A DNA stretch of 33,872 bases from JBOHUC01 sp050733935 (GTDB taxonomy: Bacteria > Eisenbacteria > RBG-16-71-46 > DASYSL01): contig JBOHUC010000105.1 of NCBI GenBank assembly GCA_050733935.1, positions 1-33,872 on the forward strand. Direction: 5' to 3'. The notes under the pieces were generated by a model that made no database searches, was not told the origin of the DNA, and saw only the letters and a program-made list of their open reading frames with translations. How positions within the stretch are numbered: the first letter of the stretch is position 1; each line of letters opens with the position of its first letter. Positions 18,152-24,445 of the stretch are shown here, in pieces. Position numbers and translations under genes: made by a program.

Positions 18152-18180
18152 TTGACAGCCGTTTCCCCGTTTGTTAGCGT
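18152..18180 (+). promoter_or_regulatory. Sigma-70-type promoter of the microcompartment shell operon
   Basis: TTGACA (18152-18157), 17-bp spacer, TAGCGT (18175-18180). Transcription would start near 18187, ~55 nt before the first shell gene. The hexamers equal those at 3580-3609. Confidence 0.65.
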
Positions 18181-18241
18181 CCAGCGGACTTTGCGCAGGC
18201 GGGCCTCGACGGCCCGTCCGGACTCGTTCGCTGGGGGGGCC

Positions 18242-18517
18242 TTGGCCCGACACGCGCTCGGCATGATCGAAACCCGCGGCTGGGTGGCCCTCGTCGAAGC
18301 GGCCGACGCGATGGCAAAGGCCGCACCCGTCGAGCTCCAGCGCTGGGCGAACGTCGATGCCGGCCTCGTCACGATCCTCGCGCGCGGCGACGTCGGCGCG
18401 GTCGAGGCCGCCGTCGAAGCCGGCGTCCGGGCCGCGAAGCGAGTCGGTGCGGTCGTCACCTCGCATGTCATTCCCATGCCGTATCCGCCGGTCGACGAGG
18501 CCGTTCTCAGCAAGTAG
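18242..18517 (+). CDS. Microcompartment shell hexamer protein BMC-H, first copy
   Basis: A 91-aa single BMC-domain protein (Pfam BMC, PduA/EutM/CcmK type) that forms hexameric tiles of a protein organelle shell. The start is a TTG at 18242, giving the canonical N-terminus (M)ARHALGMIETRG; the poly-G at 18233-18239 is a poor, close ribosome site, and the ATG at 18263 would remove conserved residues. Seen: VEAADAMAKAAPVEL with the edge Lys26, and ARGDVGAVEAAVEAG. The pore loop reads NVDAG (37-41) instead of the common K-I-G-S-G, placing an Asp at the pore. It opens the shell operon. Confidence 0.92.
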   Translation: MARHALGMIETRGWVALVEAADAMAKAAPVELQRWANVDAGLVTILARGDVGAVEAAVEAGVRAAKRVGAVVTSHVIPMPYPPVDEAVLSK

Positions 18518-18553
18518 CCACACTCGCCACACCCGTTGAGGGGGAAGGGGACC

Positions 18554-18850
18554 ATGGAAGACGCGCTCGGCTTGATCGAAACCCGGGGATTCGTCGCGAT
18601 GGTCGAGGCCTCGGACGCAATGGTCAAGGCGGCCAAGGTCCGGCTGATCGGCTACGAGAAGATTGGCGGCGGCTACGTCACGACAATCGTGCGCGGCGAC
18701 GTCGCCGCGGTGCGTGCCGCGACGGAAGCCGGTCAGGCCGCCGCGACGCGCGTCGGCGAAGTGGTTTCCGTGCACGTCATCCCGCGCCCGCACCCGGCGC
18801 TCGAAGAGGTGCTACCGATCGGTCGCAGCGAGGCGGCCGGAAGGAAGTAG
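18554..18850 (+). CDS. Microcompartment shell hexamer protein BMC-H, second copy
   Basis: A 98-aa single BMC-domain protein starting at the ATG at 18554 behind a purine-rich GAGGGGGAAGGGG. It is closer to PduA than the first copy: LGLIETRGFVAMVEASDAMV, edge Lys25, GYEKIGGGYVT with a small, neutral GGG pore (38-40), VRGDVAAVRAATEAG and HVIPRPHPALEEVLP. The short C-terminal tail (IGRSEAAGRK) is basic. Two BMC-H paralogs with different pores suggest a mixed facet with two transport specificities (inference). Confidence 0.95.
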   Translation: MEDALGLIETRGFVAMVEASDAMVKAAKVRLIGYEKIGGGYVTTIVRGDVAAVRAATEAGQAAATRVGEVVSVHVIPRPHPALEEVLPIGRSEAAGRK

Positions 18851-18854
18851 AGGA

Positions 18855-19166
18855 GTGATCCTGGGTCAGGTCGTCGGCACCGTCGTTTCCACGCGAAAGG
18901 ACCCCGGTCTATCGGGGCTCAAGCTCCTCGTGGTCCGGGAGCTCGACGACAGCCTGCGGCCGACCGGACATCTCGTGGTGTCGGCCGACGCAGTCGGCGC
19001 GGGACGCGACGAGGTCGTGCTCGTCTCCGCCGGATCCTCCGCGCGCCTCACGGATGTGACCCGCGACAAGCCCGTCGATTCGGTGATCGTTGGCATCGTC
19101 GACTCGGTCGAGGAGGACGGCCGGACCGTCTACGAGAAGTACGCGCCCGCCGGAGCCGGCTCGTGA
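18855..19166 (+). CDS. Microcompartment vertex pentamer protein BMC-P (EutN/CcmL family), first copy
   Basis: A 103-aa EutN/CcmL-family protein that caps shell vertices as a pentamer. GTG at 18855, with AAGGAAG 7 nt upstream. Motifs: LGQVVGTVVSTRKDPGLSGL, KLLVVRELD, DAVGAGRDEVVLVSAGSSAR and VDSVIVGIVDSVE. Length is normal for the family. It follows the second BMC-H by 4 nt and overlaps the next gene (GTGA). Confidence 0.93.
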   Translation: MILGQVVGTVVSTRKDPGLSGLKLLVVRELDDSLRPTGHLVVSADAVGAGRDEVVLVSAGSSARLTDVTRDKPVDSVIVGIVDSVEEDGRTVYEKYAPAGAGS

Positions 19167-19762
19167 GCCTCTCGACCTCACCGCTCGTTCGCCCGCAGGG
19201 CTCCGCGTTGTCGGGCACGCGGCCCGTCGCGCTTGCGGCGATCGAGACCGCGACCGTCGCAAGCGGCGTGCGCGTTGCGGACCAGATCGTGAAGACCGCT
19301 CCCGTCCAGCTCTTCCTGGCCGAGCCCGTCTCGCCCGGGAAGTTCGTGATCGTGTTCGGCGGCACGGTCGGCGACGTGCACGCCGCGTTTCAGAAGGGCG
19401 TGGACGCCGCCGGATCGGCGCTCCTCGATTCGCTCAATCTTCCGCAGTGTCACGCCGACGTTTTTTCCGCGTTCGAAGGCATCGCGCAGGGCCCGGCGGG
19501 CGAAGCGCTCGGAGTCCTCGAAGCCGATTCGATTCCCGCAACACTCCTCGCGGCCGACAAGGCCGTGAAGACCGCGCCGGTGCGACTCCGCCGCATCCGG
19601 CTTGCGAACGCGCTCGGCGGAAAGGGGTTCGTCTATCTCGACGGCACGGTCTCGGACGTGAACGCGGCCGTGAACGCCGCGAAGTCCGTCATCGGTGCCC
19701 ACCTCGCGGATTCGGTCGTCATCCCACGCCTCGCCGAAGCCGTGCGAGACCGGCTCTACTGA
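19163..19762 (+). CDS. Microcompartment tandem-domain trimer protein BMC-T
   Basis: A 199-aa protein with two fused BMC domains, expected to form a pseudohexameric trimer. Domain 1 (~22-105): ALAAIETATVASGVRVADQI, KTAPVQLFLAEPVSPGKFV, FGGTVGDVHAAFQKGVDAAG. Domain 2 (~112-195): EALGVLEADSIPATLLAADK, KTAPVRLRRIRLANALGGKG, DGTVSDVNAAVNAAKS. The domain order matches the PduT/EtuB-like type rather than the permuted double-layer type. A single Cys (LNLPQCHADV) lies in the linker between domains; the PduT-style iron-sulfur Cys in the pore is not obvious. GTG start overlaps the preceding BMC-P stop. Confidence 0.92.
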   Translation: MSLSTSPLVRPQGSALSGTRPVALAAIETATVASGVRVADQIVKTAPVQLFLAEPVSPGKFVIVFGGTVGDVHAAFQKGVDAAGSALLDSLNLPQCHADVFSAFEGIAQGPAGEALGVLEADSIPATLLAADKAVKTAPVRLRRIRLANALGGKGFVYLDGTVSDVNAAVNAAKSVIGAHLADSVVIPRLAEAVRDRLY

Positions 19763-19772
19763 GAGAGCGGCG

Positions 19773-20099
19773 ATGCAGTACGGCGAAGTCATCGGCACCG
19801 TGGTCGCGACCCGCAAGGTCCCGGCCTGGCACGGGCAGAGGCTTCTGTGGGTGCAGCCGGTGAACGCGGCGGGGGAGCCGAAAGGCAGCAAGCTCGTCGC
19901 GCTCGACGTCGTGAGCGCCGCCCCGGGACAGCGCGTCTTCTTCGTCCGCGGCCGCGAAGCGGCGCACGCGCTCGCCGATTTCTTCAACCCGGCGGACGCT
20001 GCGATCGTGGCCCTGGTCGACCGTCTCGAAGGCCCGGTGGCGGAAGCGCCGACCAAGACGCCCGCGCCGGGGCCGGCTCCGCGAAAGGGCCGGGCGTGA
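19773..20099 (+). CDS. Microcompartment vertex pentamer protein BMC-P, second copy, with Pro-rich tail
   Basis: A 108-aa EutN/CcmL-family protein: MQYGEVIGTVVATRKVPAWH, GQRLLWVQPVN, KLVALDVVSAAPGQRVFFV, AIVALVDRLEG. It differs from its siblings in a C-terminal extension of ~18 residues rich in Ala/Pro and basic residues (PTKTPAPGPAPRKGRA), which could reach into or out of the shell. ATG at 19773, 10 nt after BMC-T; the stop overlaps the third BMC-P. Confidence 0.92.
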   Translation: MQYGEVIGTVVATRKVPAWHGQRLLWVQPVNAAGEPKGSKLVALDVVSAAPGQRVFFVRGREAAHALADFFNPADAAIVALVDRLEGPVAEAPTKTPAPGPAPRKGRA

Positions 20100-20380
20100 G
20101 ACTCGCCCGCGTGGTCGGCAACGCGATCGCGACCGTCAAGCACGAGCATCTCGTGGGACATCGACTGCTCATCGTCGACTACGAGCAGGAAGGCGAACGC
20201 CTCCAGGGCCGGCCCCAGATGGCCCTCGACACCGTGGACGCCGGGGAGGGCGACCGCGTGCTCGTCGTCGACGAGGGCAACGCCGCCGCACAGGTTTTCG
20301 CCCGCACGCGCGGTCCGGTGCGCACCGTGATCGTGGGGGTGGTGGACGAGGTGGAGTCCTTTCCCCCTGGGAGGGAGTGA
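20096..20380 (+). CDS. Microcompartment vertex pentamer protein BMC-P, third copy
   Basis: A 94-aa EutN/CcmL-family protein: RLARVVGNAIATVKHEHLVG, HRLLIVDYEQ, ALDTVDAGEGDRVLVVDEGN, TVIVGVVDEVE. The central segment QEGERLQGRPQMALDTV matches the loop of the other copies but is more charged. GTG start at 20096 overlaps the previous stop (GTGA). Three BMC-P genes in one operon imply mixed or alternative vertices. Confidence 0.92.
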   Translation: MRLARVVGNAIATVKHEHLVGHRLLIVDYEQEGERLQGRPQMALDTVDAGEGDRVLVVDEGNAAAQVFARTRGPVRTVIVGVVDEVESFPPGRE

Positions 20381-20383
20381 CAC

Positions 20384-20689
20384 ATGACCAAGGCGGATCT
20401 GGTCGAAGAAATCGCGTCGCGCACGGGTGTCTCCAAGAACCATACCGCTCTGATCGTGGACGATCTGCTGGACGCGGTTTGCCGCGCGCTCTCCGAGGGC
20501 AGCCATCTCGAGATCCGCGGGTTCGGCACGTTCAAGGTGCGGGAACGGCGCGCGCGCCGCGCCCGCAACCCCCGAAGCGGGGAGGAGGTCATGGTCCCGG
20601 CCAAGCTCGTGCCGGTGTTCAAGCCCTCCAAGGAACTGAAAGCGCACATCGCCGCGGGCTCGAACGAGCCGCCGCCGGCGGAGAACTGA
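20384..20689 (+). CDS. HU/IHF-family DNA-binding protein
   Basis: A 101-aa histone-like protein that bends DNA. Motifs: MTKADLVEEIASRTGVSKN, IRGFGTFKVRERRARRARNP and PAKLVPVFKPSKELK, with the DNA-contacting arm Arg-rich and carrying the intercalating Pro in RNPRSGE. The C-terminus is ~10 residues longer than usual. It starts 3 nt after the last shell gene, so shell expression and HU may be coupled; it may also simply be the general HU of this organism. Confidence 0.93.
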   Translation: MTKADLVEEIASRTGVSKNHTALIVDDLLDAVCRALSEGSHLEIRGFGTFKVRERRARRARNPRSGEEVMVPAKLVPVFKPSKELKAHIAAGSNEPPPAEN

Positions 20690-20712
20690 GCACACAGGAG
20701 GAAATCTAGAGG

Positions 20713-20808
20713 ATGGGTTCGGGAAAGAAGCGGAAGCGGAAGAAAATCGCGACTCACAAGCGCAAGAAGCGCCTGCGCAAGAACCGTCACAAGAAGAAGA
20801 ACGTCTGA
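20713..20808 (+). CDS. 31-aa Lys/Arg-rich ribosomal-type mini-protein (AURKAIP1/COX24-like)
   Basis: A tiny gene preceded by AGGAGG (20697-20702). Of 31 residues, about 20 are Lys, Arg or His; the start MGSGKKRKRKK and core ATHKRKKRLRKNRHKKK closely resemble the very short basic proteins annotated in Bacteroidetes/Chlorobi relatives and the AURKAIP1/COX24 (bS22/mS38-like) group that binds rRNA. Its stop overlaps the start of the RNase R gene (TGATG). Ribosome association is inferred from composition and relatives, not shown. Confidence 0.75.
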   Translation: MGSGKKRKRKKIATHKRKKRLRKNRHKKKNV

Positions 20809-22706
20809 TGCCGGGATCGCGGCGCGCGCACGGCGCGCGCCCGGTCCGGCACGCCGGCGGCAGGGGAACCGTCCCCGGCCACGCTCGGGAGGCGGAACGC
20901 CACCTCGGGCGGGTCGAATGGCTCCGCGGCCGCCCGTATTTTGTGCCCTCCCGGCGCGTGCGACACGGCCGGCGCCCGCTCGTTTCCCCCGAGGGGCTCG
21001 ATCCGGCTCCCGGGGACTACGTGATCGCGGAAGTCCCGGACGATGTCGACGAGGCGTATCTCGTCGAGCGGATCGGGGCTGACGACGACCCGCGCTACGA
21101 CGACCTCGCGGTCGCGTCCCGCCACCGGCTCGAGCGCGTGTTCCCGCGCGAGGCCGAGACCGAGGCGCGCACCTTCGCGGCCCCGGCGCTCGATCCCGCG
21201 TCCGGGCGACTCGATCTCACCGATCGTGCCGCGTTCACGATGGATCCCGCGGATGCGCAGGACTTCGACGACGCGCTGTCGTGGAAGCCGCTCCCGGGAG
21301 GTGGGTGCGAGGTCGGCATCCACGTCGCCGACGTCGCCTACTACGTGCGCCCCGGCTCGGCCCTCGATGCCGCCGCGCGCTCGCGCGCGACGAGCGTCTA
21401 CCTCGCGCAGGGCGCCATCCCGATGCTCCCGCACGCGCTCTCGAGCGACCTGTGCTCGCTCCGGCCGCACGTCCCGCGCTTCACGCAATCGGTGCTCGTC
21501 GAAATGGACGCACGCGGCGGGATCGTCCGCTACCGAATCGCCGAGGGCCTGATTCGAAGCCGCGCCCGCCTCGCCTACGAGGACGGACAGCGCGCGCTCG
21601 ACGGCGATCCGGCCGCGCGCGCGGGGATCGATCCCGAGGTCGTGCGCTCGCTCGAGCGGCTCGGCGCCATCGCCGAGCGGCTCCGGGCGCGAAGGCTCGA
21701 ACGCGGGGCGCTCGATCTCGACATCCCCGAAGCGAAGGCCTACGTCGACGCGCAGGGAAACACGATCCGGATGGAGCGCCGGCCGCGGCTCTTCACGATG
21801 TCGGTGGTCGAGGAGTTCATGCTGCTCGCAAATCTCCTGGTCGGCGAGGAAGCGGAGCGCCGCGAGGGCCCGTTTCTCTACCGCGTGCACGAGGCTCCCG
21901 CCCTCGCAAAGCTCGCCCAGCTCGATGCGATGCTCGCGGCCGTCGGGCTTCCGCGGCTCGGCGGAAGCGAAGGCGTCTCGCAGGCCCTCCAGAAGCTCCT
22001 TGCGATCTCGCTCGCGCCGGAGAAACGGCGACTTCTCCACCAGCTCGTGCTGCGCACGCTTGCGCGCGCCGCGTATCGCGAGGTGGACGTCGGTCACTTC
22101 GGTCTCGGCGTGCGCGGCTACTGTCACTTCACGTCGCCGATCCGCCGCTATCCCGACCTCTTCAACCACCGCCAGGTCAAGGGCTGGCTCGACGCCACGA
22201 CCGGAGCGCCGGTCCCCGCGCTCGACCCGGATGCGGGCGATTTGCACGCACTCGCGCTCCACACGAGCGGGCGCGAGCAGGGCGCACAGGAGGCGGAGCG
22301 GGAATCCACACGGGTCAAGGCGTTGCGCTTCATGGAAGAGCGCGTGGGGGACGAGTTCCAGGGCACGATCACCGGGGTCGTGTCTCCCGGAGTGTTCGTC
22401 GAGCTCGACGACATCCCGGTGGACGGATTCCTCAAAGTATCGTCCTATGTGGACGACGAGTTCCGGATGGACGACGCCGGCGTGCGGCTCATGGGTCGCC
22501 GCACCCGCCGGCGCTTTGGTCTCGGGGACCGGCTGCCGATCCGGATCGCACGCGTCGACGTGCCCGCCCGTGAGCTCGAGCTCGCGCTCGAGCCTTCGCA
22601 CGCGGGACGCGCCCGGGGATCGCGCAGGCACGCACAACACACGAGCGCACGGCGCTCGAAGGACCGCGGCCGCGAACGCCGCGCACGGAGGAAGGGGAGG
22701 GGCTGA
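20808..22706 (+). CDS. rnr: RNase R/RNase II-family 3'-5' exoribonuclease
   Basis: A 632-aa exoribonuclease of the RNB family that degrades RNA processively, including structured RNA. The catalytic acidic cluster is D146-PADAQ-D152-F-DD (154-155) and the later block RGYCHFTSPIRRYPDLFNHR is intact. A C-terminal S1 domain (~530-610: GTITGVVSPGVFVELDDIPV) is followed by a basic Arg/Lys tail. The N-terminal cold-shock domains are reduced to ~140 residues, making it shorter than E. coli RNase R (~810). The start overlaps the 31-aa gene. Confidence 0.92.
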   Translation: MPGSRRAHGARPVRHAGGRGTVPGHAREAERHLGRVEWLRGRPYFVPSRRVRHGRRPLVSPEGLDPAPGDYVIAEVPDDVDEAYLVERIGADDDPRYDDLAVASRHRLERVFPREAETEARTFAAPALDPASGRLDLTDRAAFTMDPADAQDFDDALSWKPLPGGGCEVGIHVADVAYYVRPGSALDAAARSRATSVYLAQGAIPMLPHALSSDLCSLRPHVPRFTQSVLVEMDARGGIVRYRIAEGLIRSRARLAYEDGQRALDGDPAARAGIDPEVVRSLERLGAIAERLRARRLERGALDLDIPEAKAYVDAQGNTIRMERRPRLFTMSVVEEFMLLANLLVGEEAERREGPFLYRVHEAPALAKLAQLDAMLAAVGLPRLGGSEGVSQALQKLLAISLAPEKRRLLHQLVLRTLARAAYREVDVGHFGLGVRGYCHFTSPIRRYPDLFNHRQVKGWLDATTGAPVPALDPDAGDLHALALHTSGREQGAQEAERESTRVKALRFMEERVGDEFQGTITGVVSPGVFVELDDIPVDGFLKVSSYVDDEFRMDDAGVRLMGRRTRRRFGLGDRLPIRIARVDVPARELELALEPSHAGRARGSRRHAQHTSARRSKDRGRERRARRKGRG

Positions 22707-23302
22707 TGGCACGACGGGTCGACGAGAAGCGCAAGCACCCCCGGGTCGAAGCACGGCTGGCGATGCAGCTCGCCGAGGAGGCGCTCGGGGACGCGTTGGT
22801 CACGACGGAGAGTCTCAACATCAGCCGCGGCGGCGTGTACTGCGAGAGCGCCGAATATCTCGCACCGCTCTCCAAGGTCTCGCTCACCGTGATCCTCCCG
22901 CCGCTCGGCCGCGCGACCTCCTCGCGCATGCTGCGCTCGGAAGGGGTGGTCGTCCGCTGCGAAGCGATGCCCGCGCTGCGCGGGCGGAAGCGCTATCAGC
23001 TCGCGTGCTGCTTCACGGGACTCGATGGGGAGAGCCGGGCCCTGCTCGACGAGTTCGTGGCGTACCGGGCGCTCCGCGGACGCGCCGCGGCCCTTTCGCG
23101 TGCGGTCCAGGGAGCCGGCCGCCCCCGGCCGGCCGTGAAGTCCGTGAGCTCCGCGCGGTCCGCGCGCAAGCGTACGACGGCGGCGCGGACGAAACGCGCA
23201 AGCGCCTCCGGCGGCGCCGGCAAGTCGGCTCGCGGAACGAAGGCGGCACGGCGGTCCACGACCTCGCGGACGCGCCCCGCCGGCGGACGCACGCGGTCCT
23301 GA
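22706..23302 (+). CDS. PilZ-domain protein with histone-like basic tail
   Basis: A 198-aa protein. The first ~115 residues are a PilZ domain, a cyclic-di-GMP receptor fold: R9-KHP-R13 gives the RxxxR motif and N38-I-S-R-G-G the (D/N)xSxxG motif, so ligand binding looks possible. The remaining ~80 residues are low-complexity Ala/Arg/Lys/Ser/Thr/Gly (for example RKRTTAARTKRASASGGAGK), like bacterial histone H1-type tails. The start overlaps the RNase R stop (TGATG). The combination suggests c-di-GMP-responsive nucleic-acid binding, which is inference. Confidence 0.85.
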   Translation: MARRVDEKRKHPRVEARLAMQLAEEALGDALVTTESLNISRGGVYCESAEYLAPLSKVSLTVILPPLGRATSSRMLRSEGVVVRCEAMPALRGRKRYQLACCFTGLDGESRALLDEFVAYRALRGRAAALSRAVQGAGRPRPAVKSVSSARSARKRTTAARTKRASASGGAGKSARGTKAARRSTTSRTRPAGGRTRS

Positions 23303-23322
23303 GGGCCGCGCCCGCGCTCGTC

Positions 23323-24432
23323 GTGTCGTTCGACGCTCTCGCGCTCGCGCGGCCGCAGATCGCCGGTCTCCCGGCTTTCGCCGCAGCCCTCTCGCTGAAC
23401 GCTCCTCCCGTCGCCCGCTTCGCCTCGAACGAGAACGCGCTCGGCCCCTCGCCGCGTGCGCTCGAGGCGATCGCGCGCGCCGCGGTCGACGCGCATCGTT
23501 ACCCGGACGCCGGCGGTGCAGCGCTCAAGAAGAGCCTCGCCGAACATCTCGGCACCGGCCTCACGCCCGCGCATCTCGCGCTCGGCGGGGGAGCAAACGA
23601 GCTGATCGAGCTCTTGGTCCACGTGTTCGTCGGGCCCGGCGACGAAGTCGTGGTCTCCCGGCCCACGTTCGTCATGTACGGGATCGCCGTACGGCTCCTC
23701 GGCGGACGTGTGATCGAAGTGCCGTCGAGGGGCTGGGAGCACGATCTCGATGCGATGCTCGCGGCGATCGGCCCGAAGACCCGGCTCGTGTTCGTCTGCA
23801 ACCCCGACAATCCGACCGGGACGATCGTGCGCCGCGAGGCGTTCGAGCGCTTTCTCGCCGGCGTGCCGCCGAACGTCGTGGTCGTGAGCGACGAGGCGTA
23901 CCACGAGTACGTCGAGGACCCCGGGTATCCGCGCACGCTCGACCACCTCGAGGCCGATGCGCCGCTCGTCGTGCTCCGCACGTTTTCCAAGGTGCATTCG
24001 CTCGCGGGCCTTCGAGTCGGTTACGCGATCGCCCGCCCTGCGCTCGCGTCGCTGATCGAGCGCGTCCGCCAGCCCTACACGGTGAATGCCGTCGCCCAGG
24101 CGGCCGCCCTCGCGGCGCTCGACGACGCGGATCACGTCGCGCGGAGCCGGGCCCTCGTTCGATCCGAACGCCCGTGGCTCGAGCGCGCGCTCGGGGCGAT
24201 CGGGATCACGACCTTTCCGTCGCACGCCAACTTCCTGCTCGCCGATCTCGGAACGGACAGCCGGCCCGTCTGCAGCGCCCTCGAGGCGCAGGGGCTCCTC
24301 CTGCGCGATCTCGTCGCCTTCGGCGCCCCGGCCTCGTGCGTTCGAATCACGTTCGGCACGCGCCCCGAGAACGAAGCGCTCGTTCAGGCGCTCGCCGCAA
24401 TGCGCGGCCGCGGCGTTGCGGTCCAAGGCTGA
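23323..24432 (+). CDS. hisC: Histidinol-phosphate aminotransferase family enzyme
   Basis: A 369-aa fold-type I PLP aminotransferase. Motifs: FASNENALGPSPRALEAIAR, GGGANELIELL, NPDNPTGT, SDEAYHEYV, and the PLP lysine K223 in RTFSKVHSLAGLRVGYA; the C-terminus has VRITFGTRPENEALVQAL. These fit HisC, step eight of histidine synthesis, though some relatives act on aromatic keto acids, which would suit the aroA gene next door. The start is GTG at 23323; the frame is open far upstream but that part is a shadow of RNase R and PilZ. No other his genes are present here. Confidence 0.88.
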   Translation: MSFDALALARPQIAGLPAFAAALSLNAPPVARFASNENALGPSPRALEAIARAAVDAHRYPDAGGAALKKSLAEHLGTGLTPAHLALGGGANELIELLVHVFVGPGDEVVVSRPTFVMYGIAVRLLGGRVIEVPSRGWEHDLDAMLAAIGPKTRLVFVCNPDNPTGTIVRREAFERFLAGVPPNVVVVSDEAYHEYVEDPGYPRTLDHLEADAPLVVLRTFSKVHSLAGLRVGYAIARPALASLIERVRQPYTVNAVAQAAALAALDDADHVARSRALVRSERPWLERALGAIGITTFPSHANFLLADLGTDSRPVCSALEAQGLLLRDLVAFGAPASCVRITFGTRPENEALVQALAAMRGRGVAVQG

Positions 24433-24445
24433 GGGAGCGCGCGCG

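Larger units (their letters stand above)
17627..18241. other. 615-nt non-coding region upstream of the microcompartment operon
   Basis: No credible gene: the frames open across it give low-complexity Arg/Ser/Pro translations. It contains several inverted repeats (17654-17680, 17709-17726, 17732-17745, 17779-17805), a sigma-54 consensus (17895-17910), a sigma-70-type promoter (18152-18180) and T-rich patches unusual for this genome. The stretch 18019-18050 (TTTCACGGTACCTGGCAC and flanks) resembles dispersed repeat remnants, but no second copy is in the window. Confidence 0.6.

Noticed and set aside
17789..18241. N-terminal extension of the first BMC-H frame
   Set aside because: Arg/Ser-rich and covers both promoters; the canonical BMC-H N-terminus begins at TTG 18242.
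17611..18636. 341-residue minus-strand open frame over the shell promoter region
   Set aside because: Low-complexity Ala/Ser/Thr translation, overlapping two real BMC genes and with no domain.
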